A DNA stretch of 64,000 nucleotides from Saccharicrinis sp. UBA6048 (GCA_002429115.1 DIYS01000001.1:11041-75040), one strand, 5' to 3'; shown: positions 1 to 10,015, numbered from the stretch's first letter. The notes: a model not told the origin generated them from the letters alone. Program-made: numbers and translations.

Positions 1-2271
1 AATTGTATCCATATCGCTGAAAGTGAAAATAAAATTGCAGCGGCTGCTGAAATGGGACTTGTCATATTTGATAAACTCAATCAGGAAATATCGACCATTA
101 GCCGGGTTAATGGCTTAAACGATGTCGAAATTACGGCCTTGAATACCATTACAAATGATCGTTTTATTGTGGGTTATGCTACCGGCAATATAGATATTGT
201 TGCAAAAAGTGAGATTATAAATATCCCAGACTTAAAACTCAAACAAATTCAAGGGGCCAAAGGTATCAATCACTTTCATATTGTTGACAACCTTGCCTAT
301 TGCAGCCTTGACTTTGCTGTTATGGTGATCGATCTGAATAAAAATGAAATACTAGAGACCTACTATCTAGGCGAAAATTCTGCGGCTCTTAAAGTATACG
401 AATCCGTTGTTATGAACAACCATATATATGCTGCAACACAAAATGGTGTGTTTAAAGCCGACTTAACAGATCCAAATATTGTTTACTCAGAAGGATGGAA
501 TAAAATTACGCCAAACAACACGCCATACCTTGCCGTTGGTAAATCAGACAATGATATTGTAACTGTTAAAGTACAAAACGGTAATTATACTGCGTATTAT
601 GGAGATGATAGTAACTGGACTGAATTTCATAGTGGATCAAACTTCAGAAGCCTGAATATCAATGGTGCACACCTTGTTATTTCTCAAAATAACAAGATCA
701 CTGATTTTAACGACAGTTATACGTCTCAAAAAACCATTTCTGAATACGACTTTAATGGTTCCGCAGATAACAGTATTGCATTACAATCCGCTCTTTATTC
801 AGTTTATGAAGAAGATTATTTCATAGCAGATCAGAATAATGGCTTGGTCGTTCATAATCATAATGGCAGCAATTCATTTATAGCGAATGGCCCCTATTCG
901 AATAGCAGCTTTAGTATACTTGCGACAACGCAAGGCGTATATTCAGTGGCAGGAGGAATAACAACGGATTACAATAATCTTGGCAAAAGAATAGAATACT
1001 CATACTTTGATAATAATTCATGGGGTTCATATAGAAGCTCCAAACCTGGTAATGGCTCCAACAGCCGTGATCTAATACGTCTTTGCCCAAGTTCAACGAG
1101 TGACCCAAAAGTTTATATGAGCAGCTGGGGTGGTGGAATTTATGAGACTCAAGGTATCGACTCATTAAAACATTATGGAGAAATAGATGGCGGCCTGCAA
1201 GATATTTATCCTGATGACGGCAGGATGTATGTTCGTGTAGGTGGTATAGCAAGTGATAAAAAGGGTAATATATGGATGTCTAATTCAGAGGTTAATGCAG
1301 GTGTCGTTGTTAAATCTGGAAATAACTGGCACCAGTTTGATTACGAAACTACAAATGACTTACATAGTACCGGACAATTCTTATTAGCCACTAATAACTA
1401 TCTGTGGATACCAATACCAATGGGCTTTACAGGGGGGAAGCAAGGATTAATGGTTGTCGATACAAAAGGCAACTTGAATCAAGAGGAACACGAATTTAAA
1501 AGTGCCATTCTTCCTTCTGGTAATGATCCACGTAATAAAGGTCAACTCAGACTTTGGGATGAAAATGGTGCAGAAATTACAAAGAGTATTTTCTGTTTAG
1601 CTGAAGATCAGAGTGGTTATATTTGGCTGGGAACAGATAAAGGTGTACTGGTTTATTATCGTCCATGGGCCATTTTTAGTGAAGACAAACCAAGTGTTAG
1701 CCGAATAAAAGTTCCACGTAACGATGGTAGTAATCTTGCGGATTACCTTTTGGAAAACGAAAGGGTAACAACCATTATAGTCGATGGAGCAAATCGGAAA
1801 TGGATCGGTACAGAAGGATCAGGTTTATACTTAGTATCTGATGATGGATTAAAAACATACAATACTTTCAATACCGATAATTCACCATTGCCTTCAAACT
1901 ACATTACCAGCGTTGCAATAGCTCCACAGTCTGGGGAAGTATTTATAAGTACTGACAAAGGAATCATTTCCTACAAAGGTAAAGCAACATCAGGTAAGTC
2001 AGGTTTTAATAAAGTATACGCTTATCCAAATCCTGTGCGTGAAGATTTTGATGGAGATATAACCATCACAGGTTTAATGACGGATAGCCATGTTAAGATT
2101 ACAACCGTCAGTGGTAAATTAGTTTATGAAACCAGATCATTAGGTGGTAAAGCCTATTGGAACGGTCGAAATTATAACGGTGAAAAAGTAAAAACCGGGG
2201 TTTATCTTGTATATGTGAGTGCAGAAGAAGGACAACAATCAGCCATAACAAAGATTCTTGTGGTTAGATAG
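1..2271 (+). CDS. porZ: PorZ-like type IX secretion surface protein (5' partial)
   Basis: The frame is open from the first base, so the true start and signal peptide lie outside the window; 756 codons are visible. The body has repeated beta-propeller strands of the two-component-regulator type (IWLGTDKGVL, KWIGTEGSGLYL), and the last ~85 residues form a Por secretion-tail/gliding C-terminal domain (YAYPNPV ... KTGVYLVYV). PorZ is known as part of the cell-surface attachment complex of the type IX secretion system, where it supplies anionic LPS to the sortase PorU. The length and the propeller-plus-CTD layout fit PorZ. Another propeller protein with a CTD is possible, but no histidine kinase or enzyme domain follows. 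A separate promoter lies downstream, so the next gene need not share its transcript. Confidence 0.82.
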   Translation, partial: NCIHIAESENKIAAAAEMGLVIFDKLNQEISTISRVNGLNDVEITALNTITNDRFIVGYATGNIDIVAKSEIINIPDLKLKQIQGAKGINHFHIVDNLAYCSLDFAVMVIDLNKNEILETYYLGENSAALKVYESVVMNNHIYAATQNGVFKADLTDPNIVYSEGWNKITPNNTPYLAVGKSDNDIVTVKVQNGNYTAYYGDDSNWTEFHSGSNFRSLNINGAHLVISQNNKITDFNDSYTSQKTISEYDFNGSADNSIALQSALYSVYEEDYFIADQNNGLVVHNHNGSNSFIANGPYSNSSFSILATTQGVYSVAGGITTDYNNLGKRIEYSYFDNNSWGSYRSSKPGNGSNSRDLIRLCPSSTSDPKVYMSSWGGGIYETQGIDSLKHYGEIDGGLQDIYPDDGRMYVRVGGIASDKKGNIWMSNSEVNAGVVVKSGNNWHQFDYETTNDLHSTGQFLLATNNYLWIPIPMGFTGGKQGLMVVDTKGNLNQEEHEFKSAILPSGNDPRNKGQLRLWDENGAEITKSIFCLAEDQSGYIWLGTDKGVLVYYRPWAIFSEDKPSVSRIKVPRNDGSNLADYLLENERVTTIIVDGANRKWIGTEGSGLYLVSDDGLKTYNTFNTDNSPLPSNYITSVAIAPQSGEVFISTDKGIISYKGKATSGKSGFNKVYAYPNPVREDFDGDITITGLMTDSHVKITTVSGKLVYETRSLGGKAYWNGRNYNGEKVKTGVYLVYVSAEEGQQSAITKILVVR

Positions 2272-2282
2272 TTTATTAATAA

Positions 2283-2314
2283 TTTGTCTCTTTACTCCTA
2301 CCTAAGTAGTTTTG
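2283..2314 (+). promoter_or_regulatory. Bacteroidota-type promoter for the 914-aa gene
   Basis: TTTG at 2283-2286, a 20-nt spacer, then TAGTTTTG at 2307-2314. This matches the Bacteroidota primary sigma consensus TTTG / TAnnTTTG. Transcription would begin near 2321, about 50 nt before the ATG at 2371. Confidence 0.7.
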
Positions 2315-2370
2315 TAAGTAATTATATACATCCACTTTTATTTTAATCAAACCTAACAGGTTAAGGACAG

Positions 2371-5115
2371 ATGAGGAAAATTTGGGTTCTTGTTACTGTA
2401 GTTGTAAGTATTCTCTTACTAACTTTTACACTATTTCAAATAAGTCGCATTAGAAGCTATGATAATGGAAATACGTTTAAACATATTCCTGCTGGTGCTG
2501 CCATTATTATAAAAGCGAAGAATATCGAATACCTTCAGGATGGCTTATTAACTAATATTAAGTATAACTCTGAGCTCAAAAACTCTGCAATAATTGCAAA
2601 TGCCCTATCACCACTTTCCGAACTGGATTCGATTAAATGGATAGAAAACAATGCATTTGAAGATTTCAAAGATTACCCTTTATACATTTCTTTTCATGCA
2701 CAAGGAAAACAAAACGTAAAGCTCCTCTATCTGATTGAGTTACCTAACAAACGTGAAGAAGCAAAACTCAAGGGACTAGTCGAGAAACTTAACAATGCGG
2801 GCTATACGATATCAAGCCGTAAGTATAATTCAAGAACGATCTATCAGGTATCCAATAATAGAGACTCCTGGTACATACATATTGATGAAGGCATTGCTTT
2901 AGCCAGCACCTCACACTTGCTAATTGAGGCAACTATTCGTCAACAACAGGATGACTCTGACTGGACAAAGGACAAGTCGTTTCAAAAGGTTTCAAAAACC
3001 ATCGGAGCAGGATCGCACCTGAATTTATTTGTTGACTTCAATCATTTGGATAATGTGTTGAAACCTATTTGTGGTAAAGACTCATATAGCAAGCTCAAAA
3101 AACTTTCAGAACAAAGTAACTGGGCTGAATTTGATGTTGAGATTAACTCTGATGATGTCTTAATGAACGGCTTTATCAGCGGCAATGATCAAGGCATTTA
3201 CAGTTGTCTGTTAACTAATGCACAACCGCAACGCATTAACATTTCAGATGTACTACCAACAAATACAAGAGCTTACATTAGTTTATCACTTGATAATGGC
3301 GATATTCTCAATAACAAGCTTCAAAAGTATTTCAACTCACACGAAGAGCTGGACTATAACTCAATTGTTCAGAAGATTGAAAAGCGTTATAAATTCAACT
3401 TTACTGCGGATTTTTTTAAAGTCACCACTGGTAAAATTGCATTAGCTTATTCTGATTACAACCACTTGCAACCTGATGCCAATGGTTTATTAATCGTTAA
3501 GCTCAAAAGTAGTTCCAGAGGAAAGGAAACCATCCTGCAGATGCTTCAAAAAATGTATGCTAATAACGGTGGAGTAAGCGCAATTAAAACCTTTCATCCG
3601 GATGATGAGCTTAGTTTCAAAATTTATAAAGGATTTACAGATGATGTGCTAAAACACACCTTTGGTGAATTTCTACCTAAGGTACCTCAAAAGTATATCG
3701 CTTTTTACGAAGACAACCTTATTTGCGCTGATGCGCCTTCACTTATCGAACAGTTTATTTACAACAATATTTTAAGCCGAACACTTGGCAATAGTAAGGC
3801 TCACCAGGCATTTCTTTCAAATTTCTCGAGCCATGAGAATATGTTTGTTTTTTGTGAAACAGGACATTTTAATTCACTTCTGGCCGATACATTTGAACCA
3901 TTATTTGCAGATCTAAATGAAAATCAAAAAGAAGCTTTAAATAACTTTTATGCCATTGGTTCACAATATAGCGGAACCGGTAATATGATCTACTCAACAA
4001 GTTATCTGAAGTATTTACCTTCGCGTGAATCCGAACCTCGAACTGTATGGCAAAGTTTACTGGATACGACTGTATATACCAAACCTGTATTAGTAAAAAA
4101 TCATTACACAAAGGAACGGGAAGTTATTGTTCAAGATGAAGCGAATAATCTCTACCTGCTAAGCAATAGCGGCCGAATACAATGGAAAAAGCCTCTGGAT
4201 AGTAAGATAATGAGTGAGGTGATCCAGATTGATTATTACCGAAATAATAAATTGCAATATCTATTCAATACGAAGAATTCCATTTATTTACTCGATCGAA
4301 ATGGGAATCATGTTGCGAATTACCCGGTAAGATTGCCATCTCCTGCAACAAATGGAATCGCCGTATTTGATTACGACAATAACCGTAAGTACCGAATTTT
4401 CATCGCCTGTGCTAACCAAAAAATCTACTTGTATAATAATAAAGGAAATATTGTATCAGGCTGGAAATTCGACAAGACTGAAGGCAAAGTAGAGCAAGCT
4501 ATTCAGCATTTCAGATCCAATAACAAAGACTATATTGCCTTTGCCGATGATAAACGCAATTACATATGCGATCGTAAAGGAAAAATTAGGGTTAAACTTC
4601 AACAATCATTTACTCGAAATCCTCAATCAGCTTACTATTTGGTCAATAAAAATACTTCTAATGACTGCATAGTCACCTCCGATATTAAAGGAAATATCAA
4701 GAAGATCAAGTTGGCCGATGGAAGCGTTAAAACCCAGGAAATTGATGCTGTTGAAGAATATCACAGACTTGAAGTATTTGATATTAATAATCGACCTCAC
4801 TATATGTTCAGCACCAAAGACAAAGTGATTTGTTATGACATGAATGGCAAGGATCTTTTCGATAAAGAGTTTGATAAGGAAATTAACCTGAAAGTTGATC
4901 GCTATCAATTCTCCTCAAATAACATTAAATTTGGTATCAATGAGCCTAAAAGCGGCAATATTTACCTGCTGAACAGCAATGGAAAAACCTATAAAGGATT
5001 TCCATTAAAAGGCTATTCAAGGTTTAGTATAGGCTTCCTTAAATCAGGATCCACACGGTTTAATTTAATTGTGGGAGGCTCAGAGAACTATATTTACAAC
5101 TACCAGGTTGATTAG
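2371..5115 (+). CDS. membrane-anchored propeller protein of unknown function (914 aa)
   Basis: One N-terminal membrane segment (residues ~4-24: VLVTVVVSILLLTFTLF) is followed by a long extracytoplasmic part. Residues ~35-560 resemble DUF3352-type extracytoplasmic proteins. From ~570 to the end there are repeated strand motifs such as NLYLLSNSGRIQW, IYLLDRNGNHV and IYLYNNKGNIV, typical of PQQ/WD-like beta-propeller blades. No catalytic motif was seen. It follows porZ at 100 bp with its own promoter, and the Gfo/Idh/MocA gene starts 15 bp after it. A periplasmic scaffold or sensor is possible, but the function is not known to me. Confidence 0.75.
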   Translation: MRKIWVLVTVVVSILLLTFTLFQISRIRSYDNGNTFKHIPAGAAIIIKAKNIEYLQDGLLTNIKYNSELKNSAIIANALSPLSELDSIKWIENNAFEDFKDYPLYISFHAQGKQNVKLLYLIELPNKREEAKLKGLVEKLNNAGYTISSRKYNSRTIYQVSNNRDSWYIHIDEGIALASTSHLLIEATIRQQQDDSDWTKDKSFQKVSKTIGAGSHLNLFVDFNHLDNVLKPICGKDSYSKLKKLSEQSNWAEFDVEINSDDVLMNGFISGNDQGIYSCLLTNAQPQRINISDVLPTNTRAYISLSLDNGDILNNKLQKYFNSHEELDYNSIVQKIEKRYKFNFTADFFKVTTGKIALAYSDYNHLQPDANGLLIVKLKSSSRGKETILQMLQKMYANNGGVSAIKTFHPDDELSFKIYKGFTDDVLKHTFGEFLPKVPQKYIAFYEDNLICADAPSLIEQFIYNNILSRTLGNSKAHQAFLSNFSSHENMFVFCETGHFNSLLADTFEPLFADLNENQKEALNNFYAIGSQYSGTGNMIYSTSYLKYLPSRESEPRTVWQSLLDTTVYTKPVLVKNHYTKEREVIVQDEANNLYLLSNSGRIQWKKPLDSKIMSEVIQIDYYRNNKLQYLFNTKNSIYLLDRNGNHVANYPVRLPSPATNGIAVFDYDNNRKYRIFIACANQKIYLYNNKGNIVSGWKFDKTEGKVEQAIQHFRSNNKDYIAFADDKRNYICDRKGKIRVKLQQSFTRNPQSAYYLVNKNTSNDCIVTSDIKGNIKKIKLADGSVKTQEIDAVEEYHRLEVFDINNRPHYMFSTKDKVICYDMNGKDLFDKEFDKEINLKVDRYQFSSNNIKFGINEPKSGNIYLLNSNGKTYKGFPLKGYSRFSIGFLKSGSTRFNLIVGGSENYIYNYQVD

Positions 5116-5130
5116 AAAAATCAGAACCAT

Positions 5131-6120
5131 ATGAAGACATTGCGATTAGGTATATTAGGAGTTTCAAACCACTTCATAAAACGTATCGTTTTACCGGCTA
5201 GTGAAACAAGTTGCATTCAATTGGCTGCCATCGCCTCAAGGTCTGAAAGTAAAGCGATTGAAGCAGCCAAAGAATTTGGAATTGATCAGGCATATGGTTC
5301 ATACGAAGAATTGCTTCGCTCTGATCAGGTTGATGCTGTATACATACCGCTTCCTAATCACTTACATACTGAGTGGATTAAAAAAGCAGCGGATGCAGGC
5401 AAGCATATTTTGTGCGAAAAACCAATGTGCATGCATGCGGATGAAGTGATTGATGTTGTTGAATACTGTCAAAAGAAAGATGTGTACTTAATGGAAGCAT
5501 TTATGTACAAACACCATCCGCAATGGCAAAAAGCACGTGATGTTATTCGCACGAATAACATTGGCAAAATTCGCTACATAAGCACTTCATTTTCATATAA
5601 TAATCCTGCACCTTCTAACATCCGTAATATTAAAGAATACGGTGGTGGAGGATTGCGAGATATTGGTTGTTATGCCATCTCTGTTCCGCGCTTTTTATTG
5701 GGCCGGGAACCTAAGCGGGTTATCAGCCTCTTAAACGAACACAAAGAGTTTGGTACAGATGAGCTAAGTTCTGCTATTCTTGATTTTGGAGATACCCAGG
5801 CAACATTTACTGTGTCAACAGGGGCCAGTGCCTTTCAAAAGGTGGATATTATTGGAACAGCCGGCCGGGTTACTGTTGATTTACCTTTCAATACATATGC
5901 GGATACAGACGCCAAATTAATTGTTGACTCAGCCATTGGTCATCGCGAAATACTCATACCACCAATAGATCAGTATGGTCAAATGCTGGAAGATTTTGCC
6001 AACATGATCCACAATAAAACAGATATCTCTGCTGAAGAAGATGATGCGATTAACAATCAGCGAGTGATTGATGCCATCTTTAAGTCCTCAGTATCTGAGA
6101 AATGGGAGAACATTGATTAA
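5131..6120 (+). CDS. Gfo/Idh/MocA family NAD(P)-dependent oxidoreductase
   Basis: 329 aa, the full length of the family. The N-terminal Rossmann fold starts with LGILGVSNHF. The family's EKP motif is present as LCEKPM (residues ~95-100), followed by YMKHHPQW-like and GGGGLRDIGCYAI segments that match the catalytic C-terminal alpha/beta domain. Such enzymes oxidise or epimerise sugars, inositols or related polyols with NAD(P). The substrate cannot be read from sequence. It lies only 15 bp after the propeller gene, so they may be cotranscribed. Confidence 0.88.
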   Translation: MKTLRLGILGVSNHFIKRIVLPASETSCIQLAAIASRSESKAIEAAKEFGIDQAYGSYEELLRSDQVDAVYIPLPNHLHTEWIKKAADAGKHILCEKPMCMHADEVIDVVEYCQKKDVYLMEAFMYKHHPQWQKARDVIRTNNIGKIRYISTSFSYNNPAPSNIRNIKEYGGGGLRDIGCYAISVPRFLLGREPKRVISLLNEHKEFGTDELSSAILDFGDTQATFTVSTGASAFQKVDIIGTAGRVTVDLPFNTYADTDAKLIVDSAIGHREILIPPIDQYGQMLEDFANMIHNKTDISAEEDDAINNQRVIDAIFKSSVSEKWENID

Positions 6121-6180
6121 CATTTTTTAAACAACTTTGGCATGATTAATGCGTAACACCCAGCTAGTTAATACGGTGTT

Positions 6181-6738
6181 ATGGGAAAAAGAATGAATAT
6201 TAATGTACTGGAGTTAACCAGTCGCAGTCAGTTTATACCAGCTAAAGGGTTTGAAAAAAATATTGAATTATTAAAAATCAAGCGAAGCAGTGCTTATAAT
6301 TATAACATTCCAGCCACAAACGATCCTAAAACAGACTGGTGGGAAAACCTCGCATGGAATAAAGATGTGCTGACTAAGTTTTTGGCCTACCCTGAAGTCC
6401 ACTTTTTTGTTGCTTTGTATCAGGGTGAGGTCATTGGTTCATTTGATATTTTAATTCTTCCAGACCGACAGGTTGAGATTAAGAATTTTGGTTTTACAAA
6501 CGATTATGTCGATTTTGAAGTCAGAGCCATGTTCTTATCTAAAGTAGTTGATTATTGCTTCCAATTTGATCCGAAGCGTATCTTTTTTATGGCTTCTGAA
6601 TTTGATCAATTATCAGCCATCTCAAATTACCTATCACAAGGATTTACGTTATCCTCTGATCTTAAATCAAAAGAAAGTGATCAAATCATGCAGGAAAAAA
6701 GCATTCTAAAATCCAACTTCCTGATCAACCTTAATTAA
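6181..6738 (+). CDS. GNAT-fold-like hypothetical protein
   Basis: 185 aa. The central stretch (VHFFVALYQGEVIGSFDILILPD, then conserved-looking helices) has the strand-turn-strand pattern of GNAT acyltransferases, and the C-terminal YLSQGFTLSS resembles the family's last strand (GF motif). The usual acetyl-CoA pyrophosphate loop R/QxxGxG/A is not evident, so activity is uncertain. ATGs at 6181 and 6193 are both possible starts. It lies 60 bp after the oxidoreductase gene. Assignment is by pattern only. Confidence 0.55.
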   Translation: MGKRMNINVLELTSRSQFIPAKGFEKNIELLKIKRSSAYNYNIPATNDPKTDWWENLAWNKDVLTKFLAYPEVHFFVALYQGEVIGSFDILILPDRQVEIKNFGFTNDYVDFEVRAMFLSKVVDYCFQFDPKRIFFMASEFDQLSAISNYLSQGFTLSSDLKSKESDQIMQEKSILKSNFLINLN

Positions 6739-6938
6739 GTTGATAGCTCCATATCACATTCTTATTTATCATTGATATTCTGAAGATTACAATCAATAAC
6801 TTCCTACCTTGACTCTTGCTTAATTGAATATATTTTTATTACGTACCTTTCGTGTTTAAAAAATTTATGACTGCTTTTATGGAATATCTATTTCTATAGC
6901 ATCCTAGTAGCAAACAATTAATTTTAAAACACAATATT

Positions 6939-7655
6939 ATGAAACGTACAACCTACATCAGCCTGATTTTATTAGTAATAGCTTCAAACCTGTTTGCACA
7001 AAATAATCAACGAATAAAAGTTGAGGGCATCGCTCACATGAAGTCAGTTCCTGAAGAAATAATTGTTTCCATGGATTTAACAATTAAAGATAGTTTGTAC
7101 CAGGACTGTTTTAATAAATCCATGAAGGCCTTAAGTGCTCTTAAAAAGAATTTTAAACGTAATGGCATCGATCCTTCTTTAATTGTTTCCAAAAATATTG
7201 CAGTAAACGAGTCATATGAATGGCGAAATAATAAGCGTATTAAAACCGGCTATACGTCAAGCATCGCTTTGGAAATAAAAAATACCTTCACACAAAAATA
7301 TTCGGAAGCTTTACTGACGAGTCTTGATGAAAACAATCAGGAGTTAAACTACCGGATTAGCTTTGCCTTTAGTGAAAATCAAAAGACCGAATTACGAGCA
7401 AAAGCAATTGAGTTGGCAGTTATAGATGCAAAGCAAAAAGCTGAATCAATTGCCAAAGCTGCTGGCATTGAGCTAAAAGGAATAAGCTTTATTAATTACG
7501 AATCGACAACGGGATACGACAAGCCGGTTTTCCTTGCAAGAACTATGGAGGAAGCTTATATGCCGGTCTCTAAGAGTAGTAATTTTGCAGGTGTCAATCT
7601 AAATCCAAAAGAGCAGCAGATTCAAAAGTCAATCGTCATTGAATGGGCTTTCTAA
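6939..7655 (+). CDS. SIMPL domain (DUF541) exported protein
   Basis: 238 aa with a signal peptide (ISLILLVIASNLFAQ). It then shows the SIMPL/DUF541 pattern: IKVEGIAHMKSVPEEIIVSMDL near the mature N terminus and KAIELAVIDAKQKAESIAKAAGI around residues 155-180. SIMPL proteins are periplasmic or outer-membrane associated oligomers with a poorly defined role in stress and envelope functions. It appears monocistronic: a 200-bp gap lies upstream and a hairpin terminator downstream. Confidence 0.85.
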   Translation: MKRTTYISLILLVIASNLFAQNNQRIKVEGIAHMKSVPEEIIVSMDLTIKDSLYQDCFNKSMKALSALKKNFKRNGIDPSLIVSKNIAVNESYEWRNNKRIKTGYTSSIALEIKNTFTQKYSEALLTSLDENNQELNYRISFAFSENQKTELRAKAIELAVIDAKQKAESIAKAAGIELKGISFINYESTTGYDKPVFLARTMEEAYMPVSKSSNFAGVNLNPKEQQIQKSIVIEWAF

Positions 7656-7769
7656 TACCGAATTAGTGTTTAATTTACTCACTAATCTCACTTCGTTTAT
7701 TATTGATTATTAAACATCTATCGGCATTATACCGGCAAATATATTTGTTATAAAATGGTATAAAAACAA

Positions 7770-7806
7770 ATAGCGGTAACTCAATAGAATTACCGCTATA
7801 CTTATT
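7770..7806. terminator. bidirectional hairpin terminator
   Basis: TAGCGGTAA (7771-7779) pairs with TTACCGCTA (7790-7798) around a 10-nt loop, between convergent genes. T-rich flanks on both sides suit termination of the SIMPL gene (+) and the Cys-rich lipoprotein gene (-). Confidence 0.7.
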
Positions 7807-7827
7807 CTTTAAGAATGAGACTATATC

Positions 7828-8121
7828 TTAGGCCTCTTTCTTCTCCTCACTTTCTTCAACAACTTCTTCTTTAGCTACTTCAGTTGCTGTACTGTCTTTC
7901 TCACAACAAGCTTTCTTTTCAGCTCCTTCTTTGTCACAACACTTAGTATCGCAGCTATCTTTTTTGCAACACTCAGTTTCGGCAGTTGCTTCAGCTGGCG
8001 TTTCAACGGCGACTTCTACAGCAGGTGTTTCCTTAGTTGTTTCTGTGTTAGCATTTGATTTCATACCACATGATGAGGCTACCAAGGCAACAACGGCCAT
8101 TACAAATAGAATTCTTTTCAT
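7828..8121 (-). CDS. small Cys-rich, acidic lipoprotein
   Basis: 97 aa. The lipoprotein signal is clear: positive start, hydrophobic core and lipobox VASSCGM with Cys near residue 18. The mature part is low complexity, Glu/Lys/Ala-rich, with clustered cysteines (ECCKKDSC, TKCCDKE, KKACCEKD). The four CC pairs with spaced Lys/Asp could bind a metal or form disulfides, but no family is recognised. An ORF on the opposite strand (7931-8131) is a shadow of this gene. It is divergent from the sigma-factor gene. Confidence 0.8.
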   Translation of the reverse strand: MKRILFVMAVVALVASSCGMKSNANTETTKETPAVEVAVETPAEATAETECCKKDSCDTKCCDKEGAEKKACCEKDSTATEVAKEEVVEESEEKKEA

Positions 8122-8377
8122 TTTAATTTAGTTTGAGTTAATAAAAATAATGTATGTGAATGTAGTTAAACAAACTCCTAAATAATGGTGGCTCACTAAA
8201 GTACGTATTTAACTCTAAAGAGTTACGAAAAACATCTTATTTAATTTTCTATCAAGGTATTGCTTACTGATAACGCCCAATGGATACAGCGCAAAACATA
8301 TTTGAAAATTGATATTACCAGCGAAAGTCCGGCAATCAATTTATGTTTTTCTTACTTTTGATGTGAAATTTTATCCA

Positions 8378-8950
8378 TTGAATACTCAGAATCAAATACT
8401 GAATGATTGGACAAGTCCGGATGGCTACAAAGCACTCTTCAATGAGCACTATAGCCGAATGGTTTCTTACGCGTTTAATTTCTTAAAAGAACAAGAAGCA
8501 TCGGAAGAAGTTGCTCAGGAAGTATTCTATCAATTATGGATCAATCGAAACAAAACAGACATTAAAAGTTTGATTAGCTCTTATTTGTACAGAGCTGTCC
8601 GTAACCGTTGTATTAACCTGATTAAACACATTGAGATCAGGGAAAAATATAAGCAATTCAACAGCACAGAAATTGCCCAGAAAGAAGAAGAAGAAGTTGA
8701 TACTTTAACAATAAGTGAGCTGGATCAAAAGATTAGAACAGCCATTGATCAGATGCCTCAACAGCGTAAAAAGATTTTCATAATGAGTCGCTATGACGAG
8801 ATGACCTATAAAGAAATAGCGGAAAAGATGAACTTATCAAAAAAGACGATTGAAAATCAAATGGGAAAAGCCTTAAAATATTTGCGTGAGGAGTTAAAAG
8901 AATATCTTCCAATCATTCTGCTGTTCTATAAACTATTAAATGGCGAATAG
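8378..8950 (+). CDS. ECF RNA polymerase sigma factor
   Basis: About 190 aa. Region 2 is at residues ~15-85 (YKALFNEHYSRMV, EEVAQEVFYQLW, YLYRAVRNRC). Region 4 is at ~120-175 (MPQQRKKIFIMSRYDEMTYKEIAEKMNLSKKTIENQM). No ATG occurs before region 2, so a TTG start at 8378 is proposed; the open frame runs upstream to 8309, but a TACTTTTG promoter-like element at 8353-8360 argues against that start. It is followed by fecR, the classic membrane-tethered anti-sigma arrangement. The next three transcription units share a promoter motif that this factor probably reads. Confidence 0.9.
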   Translation: MNTQNQILNDWTSPDGYKALFNEHYSRMVSYAFNFLKEQEASEEVAQEVFYQLWINRNKTDIKSLISSYLYRAVRNRCINLIKHIEIREKYKQFNSTEIAQKEEEEVDTLTISELDQKIRTAIDQMPQQRKKIFIMSRYDEMTYKEIAEKMNLSKKTIENQMGKALKYLREELKEYLPIILLFYKLLNGE

Positions 8951-8975
8951 GGGTATGAGTAAATTTGAATGTCAT
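8950..8975 (+). promoter_or_regulatory. ECF-type promoter A (upstream of fecR)
   Basis: GGGGTA (8950-8955), exactly 15 nt, then GTCAT (8971-8975). It overlaps the stop codon of the sigma gene and lies about 35 nt before fecR. The same motif and spacing recur at 11952 and 13047. Confidence 0.7.
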
Positions 8976-9010
8976 AAAAATAGAGACTGCTATATTATAG
9001 CAAAACAGAA

Positions 9011-10015
9011 ATGATAAATGAAAATCCACATATCGATTCAGCCTTACTTACCAGGTTTATCCTTGGTGAAGTGTCGGAGGCAGAGCAGTTGCATGTAATC
9101 GAATGGTTAGAAGCGGATGCAGCCAATCAGGCGGAACTCGACAAGCTTGAATCTGCCTGGATTAAGAGTGGTGAATTAAAGCCCCCTCCCCTTCCTGTTG
9201 ATGTTCCAATTGCCTGGAACCAACTGGAACAAAGAATAAAAGCCAATGATCAGCAGCAAAAGATTAAGAATCGTATACTAAAACCAATATTTTATGCAGC
9301 TGCCTCAATAGCTGTCATTGTTTTTTTATTGACGATCCTCAAACCATCATCAACCACATTAGATCAACCGGTACTTATCAGCAATAAAACAGGTGCTTTA
9401 TATACCGACACATTACCAGATGGCTCTTTAATAACTCTAAATCAGTTTAGCAAACTCACTTATTTAAGTGCTGAAAATGATCCTCACCGCATGATGGTGC
9501 TTGAGGGCGAAGCTTTTTTTGATGTCGTAAGAGATACACTACGGCCATTTATTATTAAAGCAGGCATGGGAGGTGTGCGTGTATTAGGAACAAGCTTTAA
9601 TGTGAAGATTTCAAATAAAACAGATGTGACGGTTGATGTTAAAAGCGGATTAGTTGAACTTTTCTATCCGGTAGTCAGTCAGAATGATACATTGAGGCTG
9701 CAATTGAAAGCCGGAGAACGTGGAATATTATCGCACCAAATGAGCAGTTTACGAAGCAATACGTCATCACCTTCATCCTTATTCTGGCTGGATAATACCC
9801 TCATCTTCAAAAACAAACCTTTGAATGAGGTATTTGAGGTATTGCAACAGTGCTACAATGTGTCCATTGTGTGCGATGATAGTAATATTAACTTCACAAA
9901 CTTATCAACGACATTTACCAATAAAGAAATCAATGAGGTATTGGATGTAATTTCAGCGACATTTGATATCGCATATGAGCAAAACGGAACTACTTACCGC
10001 ATTTACCGTCCATAA
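9011..10015 (+). CDS. FecR family anti-sigma factor
   Basis: 334 aa. An N-terminal cytoplasmic anti-sigma part (LLTRFILGEVSEAEQLHVIEWL) is followed by one membrane segment at ~94-112 (FYAAASIAVIVFLLTIL). The periplasmic FecR domain has the usual motifs (DTLPDGSLITLNQFSKLTY, GEAFFDV, VLGTSFNV, GERGIL). The C terminus carries the DUF4974-like fold (FKNKPLNEVFEVLQQCYNVSI). FecR proteins sequester a sigma factor until an outer-membrane signal is received. The stop overlaps the ATG of the next gene (TAATG), so the two are translationally coupled. Confidence 0.93.
   Translation: MINENPHIDSALLTRFILGEVSEAEQLHVIEWLEADAANQAELDKLESAWIKSGELKPPPLPVDVPIAWNQLEQRIKANDQQQKIKNRILKPIFYAAASIAVIVFLLTILKPSSTTLDQPVLISNKTGALYTDTLPDGSLITLNQFSKLTYLSAENDPHRMMVLEGEAFFDVVRDTLRPFIIKAGMGGVRVLGTSFNVKISNKTDVTVDVKSGLVELFYPVVSQNDTLRLQLKAGERGILSHQMSSLRSNTSSPSSLFWLDNTLIFKNKPLNEVFEVLQQCYNVSIVCDDSNINFTNLSTTFTNKEINEVLDVISATFDIAYEQNGTTYRIYRP

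Noticed and set aside
7931..8131. Plus-strand ORF of 66 aa
   Set aside because: It is antisense to the Cys-rich lipoprotein gene, which has a real signal peptide and terminator; composition is that of a shadow ORF.
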